Positions 26,683 through 36,640 of a stretch of DNA of 64,000 nt are shown one piece after another. Numbering within the stretch: the stretch's first letter is position 1; each line of letters begins with the position of its first letter. The DNA is from an uncultured Alphaproteobacteria bacterium (GTDB lineage Bacteria; Pseudomonadota; Alphaproteobacteria; HIMB59; GCA-002718135). The notes under the pieces are model-generated. The model had not been told where the DNA came from and made no database searches. It saw only the letters and a list, made by a program, of their open reading frames with translations. The DNA lies in NCBI GenBank assembly GCA_902615745.1, contig CACMQB010000003.1:1-64000 (forward strand), given 5' to 3'. The position numbers were made by a program, and so were the translations under genes.

Positions 26683-28917
26683 TTAATTTACTAATGGTTT
26701 TCCAGTTTCAAGTGTATGTTTTATTCGCTCTTGAGTTTTAGGCATCTGGATAAGTCTCATGAAAGCTTCCAATTCAAGATTATAAAGATCATCTTCACTT
26801 AATTCATTATCAATATTTGTATTTCCACCACTAAGTACAAAAGCAATTTGCTTACCTACTTCTAATCCGTGGTCTAAAATTTTATTTTCATTATATAGTG
26901 CTTCAAGTTTTTCAAACATTTTATCTCTGACAGCACTACCGCCTAAATTGAATTTAGGTTGAGATGGTTTTTCATAAACTCCCTCAATATTATTTAATAA
27001 ATCGATAGCCGTTGATAATTGTCTGTCTCTATTTATTACCACCTTATCCTTTTCTAAAAAGAAATGATTTGGTAGCGCTTCATTTGGTGAGGTAGCAGTA
27101 ATAGCATAACCAATAAGATCAAAAACTTTCATAGACGCATGTTCAGAATTTTCTTTACCTTCTGGAGTTTGTAACCAACGCCACAGCATTTCCTTACAAC
27201 CCCCACCAGCAGGAATGAGTCCAACTAAAGATTCAACTAGTCCAAGAACAACATTTGTATGAGCAACGTTATAATCACAATGCAATACCACTTCAAAACC
27301 ACCGCCAATAGCAAGTCCTGATGGCGCAGCAATAAAAGGCTTATCTGCATATTTTATTGTTTTACACGTTTGTTGGAAATCAATTATAAATTTTTCAATT
27401 TTAGACCATTCATTATTTTTAGCAAATTCCATGACATAATTTAAATTTACACCAGCAGAAAATTGCATAGCATCATTAATCACAATTGTGCTTTTATTAT
27501 TTTGAGCAGCTTCTTTTAAAGCTAACATAGAGTCAGTATCTAAAGCGTTTGCCTTAGTAGTAAATTCAACAACCTGATATGATGAAGCATTTTTAATATT
27601 AGCAGAAGGGTTCTCAAAAGTTTTTTTTAAATTTAACGATCTTAAATTATCAATACTTGAATCTAAATATCCAGGTCTTTTATAAAATTCAAAAACTCCC
27701 TTTAGATCTTTAAAGAAGTTAATATCAGTATTTTGATCAATAAAATTTTTCGTATCAATATTTGAAAGCATTTCAAAAGGGCCGATAGTCCAATTAAAAC
27801 CTAATCTTAGTGCATCATCTATGTCTATATATTTTGATGATACATCAGGAATTAAATATGCAGCATACCTAATTACTTTTGTCAGAATTGATTTTGCATA
27901 TTCACCGTATTTGTCTTTTCTTTGAATAAGTTTTTTTATGTCAATTTTATCTCCCATACCTAAATTAATTTTCTGACTTGGGTGATACTCACCAGTCTCT
28001 AAATTAATAGCTTCAAGAATTTTTTTTCCATCAGATTTATTCATTCTATAAAAACCACCCTTACCTTTTCTTCCTGTATAACCAGTTTCAATAAGTTTTC
28101 TGACTAATGGAATCTCTTGTGCAACCTCATGGAAAGGATCTTCTTTTGGGAGTTCTTTTATAAAACTTTTTAAAACATCAGCCATCAAATCAATACCAAT
28201 TAAATCGTATAGTCCAAAAATTCCAGTCTTTGGTATACCCATTGGTCTTCCAAATACTGCATCAGCTTCTTCAATTGATATCTTCATTTTAAAAGCTTCA
28301 GTCATAGCAACTTGCATTGCATAAACTCCAATTCTGTTTCCGATAAATCCTGGAGTGTCGTTACAAATAATTACACCCTTACCAAGTTTTTCATCACAAA
28401 ATTGTTTTAATAAATTTATTTTTTCAATGTCATTAACTTCTTCAGTTACTATCTCGAGCAATGCCATATATCGAACTGGGTTAAAAAAATGGGTAATGCA
28501 AAAATTTTTTTTCATTTCATCTGACATATTTGCAGATAAGATTTTCAATGGAATTGTAGATGTATTAGATGAAATTATAGAATTGTTCTTTCTTGTAGTC
28601 TGAATTTTATCATAAATTTTATGTTTAATATCTATTCTCTCAACAACAGCCTCCACAACCCAATCAGCTTCCGCAACTTCATTAAAGTCATCCTCAATAT
28701 TTCCAACCTTAATTAATTCTGCTTTGTTTTTTTCTACTAAAAGTGGAGGTCGTGATTTTTTAATTCTTTCTTTAGCGTTTTCTGTAATTTGGTTTCTAGA
28801 TCCTTCTTTTGAAGGTAAGTCTAGAAGTGTAACATCAATATTAGCATTTGCTATTTGGGCTGCAATTCCACTGCCCATAGTGCCAGATCCTATTACTACT
28901 ACTTTTTTAATATTCAT
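26683..28917 (-). CDS. Bifunctional 3-hydroxyacyl-CoA dehydrogenase / enoyl-CoA hydratase (FadN-type order)
   Basis: N-terminal VVIGSGTMGSGIAAQIANA and ITHFFNPVRYMALLEIV; C-terminal crotonase PFIAAPSGLAIGGGFEVVLHCD. Confidence 0.9.
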   Translation of the reverse strand: MNIKKVVVIGSGTMGSGIAAQIANANIDVTLLDLPSKEGSRNQITENAKERIKKSRPPLLVEKNKAELIKVGNIEDDFNEVAEADWVVEAVVERIDIKHKIYDKIQTTRKNNSIISSNTSTIPLKILSANMSDEMKKNFCITHFFNPVRYMALLEIVTEEVNDIEKINLLKQFCDEKLGKGVIICNDTPGFIGNRIGVYAMQVAMTEAFKMKISIEEADAVFGRPMGIPKTGIFGLYDLIGIDLMADVLKSFIKELPKEDPFHEVAQEIPLVRKLIETGYTGRKGKGGFYRMNKSDGKKILEAINLETGEYHPSQKINLGMGDKIDIKKLIQRKDKYGEYAKSILTKVIRYAAYLIPDVSSKYIDIDDALRLGFNWTIGPFEMLSNIDTKNFIDQNTDINFFKDLKGVFEFYKRPGYLDSSIDNLRSLNLKKTFENPSANIKNASSYQVVEFTTKANALDTDSMLALKEAAQNNKSTIVINDAMQFSAGVNLNYVMEFAKNNEWSKIEKFIIDFQQTCKTIKYADKPFIAAPSGLAIGGGFEVVLHCDYNVAHTNVVLGLVESLVGLIPAGGGCKEMLWRWLQTPEGKENSEHASMKVFDLIGYAITATSPNEALPNHFFLEKDKVVINRDRQLSTAIDLLNNIEGVYEKPSQPKFNLGGSAVRDKMFEKLEALYNENKILDHGLEVGKQIAFVLSGGNTNIDNELSEDDLYNLELEAFMRLIQMPKTQERIKHTLETGKPLVN

Positions 28918-29021
28918 GTGAGTTCTATAAAGGTGAGCTTATATAAGAAAAATTTGCCGTATGAAAATAATTTAAGCATAAGGGTGGAAATTAATATAAA
29001 TATCTCTTATAGGCGCGCAAA

Positions 29022-30404
29022 ATGAAAAAAAATCCTTCAAGAAATGTCCATTTTTCAAAAGGACCTAGTGATATTTTAGATGCAATTAATACGTCTATAG
29101 ATATCGATAAACGTCTGTATAAAGAAGATATAACTGGGTCTATAGCGCATGCTAGAATGCTCGGTAAACAAAAAATAATAAATAAAAAAGAACAAAGTGC
29201 AATAGTCTCTGGACTTAAAGCAATAGAAAGAGATATTGAAAAAAACAAGGTCGTATTTTCAAAAAAACTTGAAGATATTCATATGAATATTGAAAGTTTA
29301 TTATTTAAGAAAATTGGAAAAATTGCAGGAAAGCTTCATACTGCAAGATCTAGAAATGATCAGGTAGTAACTGATTTAAAATTATGGATTAAAAAAGAAT
29401 CTAAAATTTTAGATAGCGAACTAAAAAAATTTCAGAGAACTTTAATTAATATTGCAACAAAAAATACTGAAACAATTATGCCAGGTTACACTCATTTACA
29501 GATTGCTCAACCAATAACATTGGCTCATCATGTTTTAGCTTACGTTGAAATGATTGGTAGAGACAGAACAAGACTTGAAGATTGTTTATATCGTCTTAAT
29601 GAAAACCCATTAGGTGCAGCTGCACTTGCAGGGACTTCTTTTCCTATTGATAGAAAATATACAACTAAGGAGTTGGGATTTAGAGAACCAACAAAAAATG
29701 CTATGGACACTGTTTCAGATAGAGACTTTGTAATAGAATTTTTATTTGTTCTATCACTAATTTCTGTTCATTTATCAAAAATAGCAGAGGAAATAGTACT
29801 TTGGTCAAATCAACAATTTAATTTTATCAATTTACCAGATGATCTTTCAACTGGTAGTTCAATTATGCCTCAGAAAAAAAATCCAGATGGTGCAGAGCTT
29901 GTTAGAGGAAAAACAAGTATTATCATTAGTAATTTAAGTTCAATGCTTAATATTATTAAAGGGTTACCACTTTCTTATAGTAAAGACTTACAAGACGATA
30001 AACAAATAACATTTAATTCATACGACAATGTTTCTTTGTGTATAAAAGTTATGAATGAAATTTTATCAAAATCTACATTCAACAAAACTAGAATGAAAGA
30101 GTTGATTGATAATTCAAATGCAACCGCTACCGATTTGGCTAATTGGTTGGTTCAAAATCTTAGATATTCATTTAGAGATGCTTATGTTGTTACAGGAAAG
30201 ATTGTTTCTTATTGTTCAAAACAAGATAGAAACATAGATTCATTATCTCTTGGAGAATTAAAAAAATTTGACAAAAATATAACAGCTGACGCAAAAAAAG
30301 TGCTATCAACTACTAACAGTGTTAAATTAAAATCAAGTTTTGGGGGTACGGCTCCTGAAATTACTAAAAAAATGATAAAACTTGTTATAAAAAAATACAT
30401 ATAA
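29022..30404 (+). CDS. argH: Argininosuccinate lyase
   Basis: HTARSRNDQVVTDLKLW, PGYTHLQIAQP, signature GSSIMPQKKNPDGAELVRG. Confidence 0.96.
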   Translation: MKKNPSRNVHFSKGPSDILDAINTSIDIDKRLYKEDITGSIAHARMLGKQKIINKKEQSAIVSGLKAIERDIEKNKVVFSKKLEDIHMNIESLLFKKIGKIAGKLHTARSRNDQVVTDLKLWIKKESKILDSELKKFQRTLINIATKNTETIMPGYTHLQIAQPITLAHHVLAYVEMIGRDRTRLEDCLYRLNENPLGAAALAGTSFPIDRKYTTKELGFREPTKNAMDTVSDRDFVIEFLFVLSLISVHLSKIAEEIVLWSNQQFNFINLPDDLSTGSSIMPQKKNPDGAELVRGKTSIIISNLSSMLNIIKGLPLSYSKDLQDDKQITFNSYDNVSLCIKVMNEILSKSTFNKTRMKELIDNSNATATDLANWLVQNLRYSFRDAYVVTGKIVSYCSKQDRNIDSLSLGELKKFDKNITADAKKVLSTTNSVKLKSSFGGTAPEITKKMIKLVIKKYI

Positions 30405-30589
30405 TGATTAGATTAATATTATTATCATTTTTGTTGTTTACTTTTAGCTGTGGTAAAGTTGGTCCTTTAAGTTTACCAGAAGATCAAGTAGACAAATCGG
30501 TAATTACATATCCATGTGATGAAGCCTGCTTAGAGAAATTAGAAGAAGAGAAAAAACGTCAACAATCCGTTATTATAAATACTGAATAA
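30404..30589 (+). CDS. lptM: Small lipoprotein, LptM-like
   Basis: Lipobox LFTFSC followed by CGKVGPLSLPE; located between argH and lysA. Confidence 0.75.
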   Translation: MIRLILLSFLLFTFSCGKVGPLSLPEDQVDKSVITYPCDEACLEKLEEEKKRQQSVIINTE

Positions 30590-31831
30590 ATGCTCACTTA
30601 TAAAAATAATGACCCGTATATTGAGGGTACTTCTTTATATGACTTAGTTAAAGTTTGTCAGACACCTTTTTATGTGTATTCACAACAAAAAATTATTAAT
30701 CAAGTTAATAAAACTAAAGAAATTTTAGGTAACAACATTTTTTATTCAATTAAGTCTAATTCAAATCAAGCTATTTTGAAATTAATGAACTCGTTAGATA
30801 TTGGAGCAGATGTAGTGTCAGTTGGTGAATTAAAAAGAGCTTTGGAAGCTGGTTTCAATCCAAATAAAATAATTTTTGAAGGTGTTGGAAAATCTGAACA
30901 AGACTTACTCTATGCTATACATAAAAATATACGTTTAATTAATACTGAATCTTTAGAAGAAATAAAACTTCTCGATAGTTTAGCAAATGAAAAAAATAAA
31001 ATCGTTGATATTGGTGTTAGACTTAATCCAGATGTTGATGGTGAAACTTTAAGTAAAATTTCAACAGGAAAAAAAACTGATAAGTTTGGTATAGAATTCG
31101 ATAACATAGATAAAATTATCAAATTAGTTAAAAGTTGCAAAAGTTTAAATTTAATTGGTATAAGTTGTCATATTGGAAGTCAAATTAGTAATAATGAGGC
31201 CTATAAAAATTCATTTTCTCAAATGAAAATGGCTGCAGATAAGTTTATTGAATCAGGTATTAATATCAAGCATGTAGATTTGGGTGGAGGTTTTCATGTT
31301 AAATATGAAGATTCTGATCCTAACTTTAATATTGAGATGGTAAAAGAAGAACTTGATAATTGTTTTACGCAAACAAACTATGAATTATCCTTTGAGCCTG
31401 GTCGATATTTAATTGCTGAGGCTGGAATTACAGTTACCTCTATTCTTACAATTAAGAATAATGGAGGTATAAATTATTTAATTGTTGATGCTGGTATGAA
31501 TACATTGATACGTCCAGCGATGTACGGTGCACATCATGAAATATCAGCGATAAATGTAAACTCAGAGGAATTTATGGATTATGCTATTGCTGGTCCTATT
31601 TGTGAAAGTTCAGATGTTTTTTTAAAAAATATTAAATTAGCTAAACAAAAAATTGGTAATCTACTAGTTATAAAAAATACAGGAGCCTATGGAAAAGTAA
31701 TGTCTTCAAATTATAACTCCAGGCCATTGCCCTCTGAAATTTTAGTACACAATGATAATTATGCAATTATTTATTCTCCAGAGAAAATTGAGAAAACAAT
31801 TGAAGCTGATATTATTCCGAGTTGGTTGTAA
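30590..31831 (+). CDS. lysA: Diaminopimelate decarboxylase
   Basis: FYSIKSNSNQAIL, CHIGSQIS, DLGGGFHVKY, FEPGRYLIAEAG, GPICESSDVF. Confidence 0.96.
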   Translation: MLTYKNNDPYIEGTSLYDLVKVCQTPFYVYSQQKIINQVNKTKEILGNNIFYSIKSNSNQAILKLMNSLDIGADVVSVGELKRALEAGFNPNKIIFEGVGKSEQDLLYAIHKNIRLINTESLEEIKLLDSLANEKNKIVDIGVRLNPDVDGETLSKISTGKKTDKFGIEFDNIDKIIKLVKSCKSLNLIGISCHIGSQISNNEAYKNSFSQMKMAADKFIESGINIKHVDLGGGFHVKYEDSDPNFNIEMVKEELDNCFTQTNYELSFEPGRYLIAEAGITVTSILTIKNNGGINYLIVDAGMNTLIRPAMYGAHHEISAINVNSEEFMDYAIAGPICESSDVFLKNIKLAKQKIGNLLVIKNTGAYGKVMSSNYNSRPLPSEILVHNDNYAIIYSPEKIEKTIEADIIPSWL

Positions 31832-32275
31832 CTAATTTAAAGTATTGTGTATAATTTTAGCTAAGTCTGAAATTATCAAATTTAAATTAAAGAAAAATTC
31901 CCTAATATAGAAATCAATAATGATAAAAGTATTTAAACCGTAGGATCGATAAATCCATATTGCTAAAATTACAACTATAGCTAGAATAATTACTATAGTT
32001 GAATTAATAACACTTGGTTTTTCTTGTCTTACAACTGTACTTGGTAAATTTCTGACTGGACCTTTTTCTAATTTTTCTTTTTGTTTATTATTTTTTAAAT
32101 TTTGATCTAATGCTTCTTTTTTTGTAGACGGTACTGATGATGTAATGTCAGTATCATCTAATTCTTGAAACCATTGATGATTACAATTTGCGCATTCAAC
32201 CATTCTACCATTTGGTTTAAGATCTGCAGAATTTACTAAATACTTGAATTCACAATTAGAGCAAACAATGAACAT
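31832..32275 (-). CDS. MJ0042-type zinc-ribbon membrane protein
   Basis: FIVCSNCEFKYLVNSADLKPNGRMVECANCNHQWFQ plus one TM segment. Confidence 0.85.
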   Translation of the reverse strand: MFIVCSNCEFKYLVNSADLKPNGRMVECANCNHQWFQELDDTDITSSVPSTKKEALDQNLKNNKQKEKLEKGPVRNLPSTVVRQEKPSVINSTIVIILAIVVILAIWIYRSYGLNTFIIIDFYIREFFFNLNLIISDLAKIIHNTLN

Positions 32276-32325
32276 AAATTATATATAGATCAGTCAGGCT
32301 AGTATATAAAACAAAATCATTAAGT

Positions 32326-33033
32326 ATGTTAATTTTAAAAAGTATAATATTTTATATTTCCTTGGTTATATGGACTGTGTTGATGGGTATTTTATGTTTA
32401 CCTTTTCTCTTATTACCAAGTTATTTACTTAAATATCCAACGAAACTTTGGATACGTGTTATTTTTGTTTTTCTTAATCTTATATGTAATATTAAACATA
32501 AAATTGAGGGTTTAGAAAATATTCCAAATGAAAGTGTCTTAATTGCGTCTAAACATCAGTCCGCTTTTGAGACACTCGCACTCTATTACTATTTAAAAGA
32601 TTGTTTCTTTGTCCATAAAAGAGAGCTTTTCTTTATACCAATTTTTGGACAATATTTATTCAAGTCTAATATGGTTGCGATTAATAGAGATGGTGGAACA
32701 AAAGCTATGAGAGATATGTTAAAAAAAGTTCAATCAAAATTATCTTTTGGATCTTCAATTATTATTTTCCCCGAAGGAACAAGAAAGCTGCCTGGTAGTA
32801 AACCTGATTATAAGACAGGTTTTATTGGAATTTATAATCATACAAAAAGAAAAATCCTTCCTGTAGCTTTAAATTCAGGTTTATGTTGGCCAAAACAATC
32901 ATGGGTATTAGAAAAAGGATTAATTACTATAAAATTTTTACCGACAATTGATGAAGGTTTAGATAAAAAAATTTTATTAAACGAAGTTCAAAATAGAATA
33001 GAAACTGCTTCAAATTTATTATTGGATAACTAA
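32326..33033 (+). CDS. plsC: 1-acyl-sn-glycerol-3-phosphate acyltransferase
   Basis: KHQSAFETLALYYYL (HX4D-like variant KHQSAFE), VAINRDGG, IIFPEGTRKLPG. Confidence 0.88.
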   Translation: MLILKSIIFYISLVIWTVLMGILCLPFLLLPSYLLKYPTKLWIRVIFVFLNLICNIKHKIEGLENIPNESVLIASKHQSAFETLALYYYLKDCFFVHKRELFFIPIFGQYLFKSNMVAINRDGGTKAMRDMLKKVQSKLSFGSSIIIFPEGTRKLPGSKPDYKTGFIGIYNHTKRKILPVALNSGLCWPKQSWVLEKGLITIKFLPTIDEGLDKKILLNEVQNRIETASNLLLDN

Positions 33034-33941
33034 TTCTTTTCTGTTGGATCAAAAGTTCCTGCTTGACCAATCTCTTCAATAATTTTTCTAATTTCTTTTG
33101 ATTTTATAAATTTTTCTTCCAAATATTTTAAATCATTATTTCTTATTGCTTTTTGATAAGTAAGTAGATCTTCACTGAAACGACCAAGCATTTCTAAAAC
33201 GGCTTCTTTATTTTTTTCATAAACATCACGCCACATTACTGGATCACTACCTGCCAATCTTGTGAAATCTCTAAAACCTGCAGCTGAATACTTAATTACT
33301 TCATCTTTCATTTGGGATTCAAGCTCTGTTGCAGTTCCTACGACAGAATATGCAATGAGTTGTGGAATATGAGATGTCATAGCTAGTACTCTGTCATGAC
33401 GTTTAGGTTCCATGATTTCTATATTCATTCCAAATGACTCCCAAATATCTGAAACTGATCTTGTTATCTCAGTCTGAGTTTCTATTGGGGTCAAAATACA
33501 ATATCTATTCTCAAACAGCTTTGCGAAACCAAATTCTGGCCCACTTTTCTCTAATCCAGCAATAGGGTGGGCAGGAACAAATAATATTTTTTTATTATTA
33601 ATTGATTCTTTAAAATCTTCTATAACACTTACTTTTGTTGAACCAACATCTGTTACTAGTGTTGTTTCATTAACATAGCTATTCAATTGCTTAAATATAT
33701 CCCTATATGAACTCAAAGGCGTACAAATAAAAATAATATCAAATTGTTGATTATATTTATTTAAATCACTCTCTATTACATCCACAAGATTTAATTTTTT
33801 TGAAATATTTATTACCTCACCATCTCTATCAATAGCAAAAATTTTTTTTGATAATTGTTTTTCCTTTAGCGCCCTTGCTATGGATGATCCGATTAATCCC
33901 ATACCAATGACCAGAGCTGAATCATAAGTTATATTAGACAT
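33030..33941 (-). CDS. tyrA: Prephenate/arogenate dehydrogenase
   Basis: VIGMGLIGSSIARAL, DVGSTKVSVI, PAHPIAGLEKSGPEFG, TSHIPQLIAYS, GFRDFTRLAGSDPVMWRDV. Confidence 0.93.
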   Translation of the reverse strand: MSNITYDSALVIGMGLIGSSIARALKEKQLSKKIFAIDRDGEVINISKKLNLVDVIESDLNKYNQQFDIIFICTPLSSYRDIFKQLNSYVNETTLVTDVGSTKVSVIEDFKESINNKKILFVPAHPIAGLEKSGPEFGFAKLFENRYCILTPIETQTEITRSVSDIWESFGMNIEIMEPKRHDRVLAMTSHIPQLIAYSVVGTATELESQMKDEVIKYSAAGFRDFTRLAGSDPVMWRDVYEKNKEAVLEMLGRFSEDLLTYQKAIRNNDLKYLEEKFIKSKEIRKIIEEIGQAGTFDPTEKN

Positions 33942-35283
33942 TAAATTTCTTCAAACTTTTAACTGTCAAATTCATTTCTTCTTTTGTACCAATACTAATT
34001 CTCAAAAAATTGGGCAGATTATAACTATTTAAACGCCTTATAATAATGCCATCATTCATAAGATGATTACTAATTTTCTCAGCTTCTTCTTCCGAAGTTT
34101 CAATTAAAGTAAAATTCCCTTCAGTTTGTCTGGTTTTAATATTTAGAAGTTTGAGCTCTTTTTCAAACCAATCTTTAATTTCAGAATTTAATTTAACAGA
34201 GTTTTCAATATGTTCTTTATCCTCCAAAGCTTTAATTGCAAGAGACTGTGAAATAGTTGTCGTATTAAATGGAGGTTTTATTTTATTAATTATATCAGCT
34301 ATTTTTTGACTGGTATAACACCAGCCTACTCTTAAAGCTGCAAGTCCATATGTTTTTGAAAATGTTCTTGTTAAAATAATATTCTCATATTCATCCGTTA
34401 AACTAAATCCTTTATCGTAATCCTCTTTTTGCACATATTCGACATATGCTCCGTCTATAACAACTATAATATTTTTAGAAATATTATTCATTAATTTAAC
34501 AAGTTGGTCTCTAGACAAATAAGTTCCGGTTGGGTTATTAGGTGATGCAATATAAATTACTTTAGTAGCGTCATTTGTTTGATCTATGAGATTTTCAATA
34601 TTTAAATTGAAATTTACATCTTCCTTAATTTTTTTTGGAACTGCACCAACTACTTTACTCACAATTGAATACATCTCAAAGCCGTGGTTTGCGTGGAGAA
34701 TTTCATCGCCATCTTGACAAAATGCCAAAGCTGCAAATAATAAAACTTCATCTGAGCCAGAGCCAAGAATAATTCTATTACTATCAATAGAAAATTTTTT
34801 AGCTATTGCTTCTCTTAATGATGATCCATCAATTTCTGGGTATCTATGTAAATCATTATTAATATTTTTTGTTTCTAACAATTCAATTGCTTTCGGTGAA
34901 GCACCATAGGGATTTTCATTTGAAGAAAGTTTGATAACTCTTTTATTGTTATTTAACTTTGCCTTACCACCTTTATAAACATTAATGTTTTCTATAGATC
35001 TTTTTGATTGAATATTTTCTTTGGTTAACTTTTGAAGTTTTTCAGAAGATTGAAAAATTTCTCTCCAAAGTCTAACAATGGTATCTTTCGGATAAGATCC
35101 TGTAAATTTAGAGCTTAATCTGTCGAGAATTTTTTGTTCTCTATCTAGATCAACAACAGAATTATCTTTTTTGTGTTTTCCTATTTCTAAAACAATTTTA
35201 GATCGATTAGATAATAAAGATAAAATTTCATCATCAATGTTATTAATTTTGCTTCTTAAATTGTCTAATTCTTTATTTTTCAT
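33934..35283 (-). CDS. Fused chorismate mutase - histidinol-phosphate/aromatic aminotransferase
   Basis: N-terminal CM: LRSKINNIDDEILSLLSNRSKIVLEIGKHK; C-terminal HisC-like: IKLSSNENPYGASPKA, SPNNPTGTYLSRDQL, TRTFSKTYGLAALRVGW. Confidence 0.9.
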   Translation of the reverse strand: MKNKELDNLRSKINNIDDEILSLLSNRSKIVLEIGKHKKDNSVVDLDREQKILDRLSSKFTGSYPKDTIVRLWREIFQSSEKLQKLTKENIQSKRSIENINVYKGGKAKLNNNKRVIKLSSNENPYGASPKAIELLETKNINNDLHRYPEIDGSSLREAIAKKFSIDSNRIILGSGSDEVLLFAALAFCQDGDEILHANHGFEMYSIVSKVVGAVPKKIKEDVNFNLNIENLIDQTNDATKVIYIASPNNPTGTYLSRDQLVKLMNNISKNIIVVIDGAYVEYVQKEDYDKGFSLTDEYENIILTRTFSKTYGLAALRVGWCYTSQKIADIINKIKPPFNTTTISQSLAIKALEDKEHIENSVKLNSEIKDWFEKELKLLNIKTRQTEGNFTLIETSEEEAEKISNHLMNDGIIIRRLNSYNLPNFLRISIGTKEEMNLTVKSLKKFNV

Positions 35284-35360
35284 AATTTTGACGTTTCTTT
35301 ACAAACTATCTTACGATAAATCAAAATAAAGTAGTATTTAATTTAAAAAATGACGATTTA

Positions 35361-35388
35361 TTGACTTAGAAAGATATATAAATATAAG
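35361..35388 (+). promoter_or_regulatory. Putative sigma70 promoter for the metX leader
   Basis: TTGACT (35361-35366), 16-nt spacer, TATAAG (35383-35388). Confidence 0.5.
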
Positions 35389-35395
35389 ACCGATT

Positions 35396-35450
35396 ATCAC
35401 CGATTTGAGACAGCTTGCGGGTGGAGCAATAATCAGCTAAAGCGTTTACA
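35396..35450 (+). ncRNA. Candidate SAM-II (SAM_alpha)/SAM-V-like riboswitch upstream of metX
   Basis: TCACC-GATTTG...AGCTTGC-GGTGG with 5-bp P1 (35397-35401 / 35420-35424) followed by CAGCTAAAG; directly upstream of metX. Confidence 0.6.
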
Positions 35451-35491
35451 CTCCCCCTTCATTCTTTCAAATAGTGTTAGACTAAAAAGAT

Positions 35492-36640
35492 ATGAAAACA
35501 AAATTTACTACTGACACAAAACTTGAAAGCGAAATAGCCTATTTCGAGAATATTAATTTAAAACTAGAATCAGGAGATATAATTGATAGTTTTAAACTAG
35601 CATTCAAAACATATGGCAAATTAAATGCTGATAAAACTAATGCTATTCTTGTTTGCCATGCTTTAACTGGAGATCAATATGTTTCTGGGAATAATCCCAT
35701 TACTGGGAGAGAAGGTTGGTGGTCTAGAATGGTTGGGCCTAATAAACCAATTGATACAAACAAATTTTTTGTAATTTGCTCAAATGTACTCGGCGGTTGT
35801 GCTGGCTCAACGGGTCCTAAAGAATTACAAAATGGAAGTGATGTTTCATATGGTGGTAATTTTCCTTCCATAACAATAAAAGATATGGTGAAGGCTCAAT
35901 CTTTATTGATTGAAAGTTTAAATATAGGGAAGTTATTTTCTGTCATTGGTGGTTCGATGGGAGCAATGCAAGCGCTTCAATGGGCAATCGATTTTCCAGA
36001 TAAAATTTTAAATATAATACATATTGCGGGCGCGTTAAAACATTCGGCTCAAAATATTGCATTTCATGAAGTTGGGCGACAGGCAATAATGAGTGATCCT
36101 ATTTGGAAAAATGGAAAGTATTTTGAAAATAATGAAGTGCCAGAAAGAGGTCTATCAGTAGCAAGAATGATTGCACATATCACATATTTATCAGAAAATG
36201 CGATGCATAGAAAATTTGGAAGAAAGCTTCAATCAAGAGATATTATTTCTTTTGGATTTGATGCTGATTTTCAAGTTGAGAGTTATCTGAGATATCAAGG
36301 TAAATCATTTGTTGAAAGATTTGATGCAAATTCATATCTTTATTTAACAAGGGCTATGGATTATTTTGATCATGATGAAACATTTAGAAAAAATATTGAG
36401 TTTAGTCATAATCCAAATAACCATTTAAAATATTTAATTGTCTCATTTACCTCGGATTGGTTATTCCCTACAATAGAAAGTAAAATGATTGTAAATCAAT
36501 TAAATTCTCTATCAAGAGAAGTAAGCTTTCTAGAAATAGATACTGATAAAGGACATGATAGTTTTTTATTAGAGGAACCACAGTTAGATGATGTAATAAA
36601 AGGTTTCCTAACAAACAACTTTACTAAGATAGATGAATAA
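35492..36640 (+). CDS. metX: Homoserine O-acetyltransferase
   Basis: NAILVCHALTGDQYV, SNVLGGCAGSTGP, VIGGSMGAMQALQWAI, DKGHDSFLLE. Confidence 0.95.
   Translation: MKTKFTTDTKLESEIAYFENINLKLESGDIIDSFKLAFKTYGKLNADKTNAILVCHALTGDQYVSGNNPITGREGWWSRMVGPNKPIDTNKFFVICSNVLGGCAGSTGPKELQNGSDVSYGGNFPSITIKDMVKAQSLLIESLNIGKLFSVIGGSMGAMQALQWAIDFPDKILNIIHIAGALKHSAQNIAFHEVGRQAIMSDPIWKNGKYFENNEVPERGLSVARMIAHITYLSENAMHRKFGRKLQSRDIISFGFDADFQVESYLRYQGKSFVERFDANSYLYLTRAMDYFDHDETFRKNIEFSHNPNNHLKYLIVSFTSDWLFPTIESKMIVNQLNSLSREVSFLEIDTDKGHDSFLLEEPQLDDVIKGFLTNNFTKIDE

Noticed and set aside
28991-29248. Minus-strand 85-aa ORF opposite argH start
   Set aside because: Antisense to argH N-terminus; no support.
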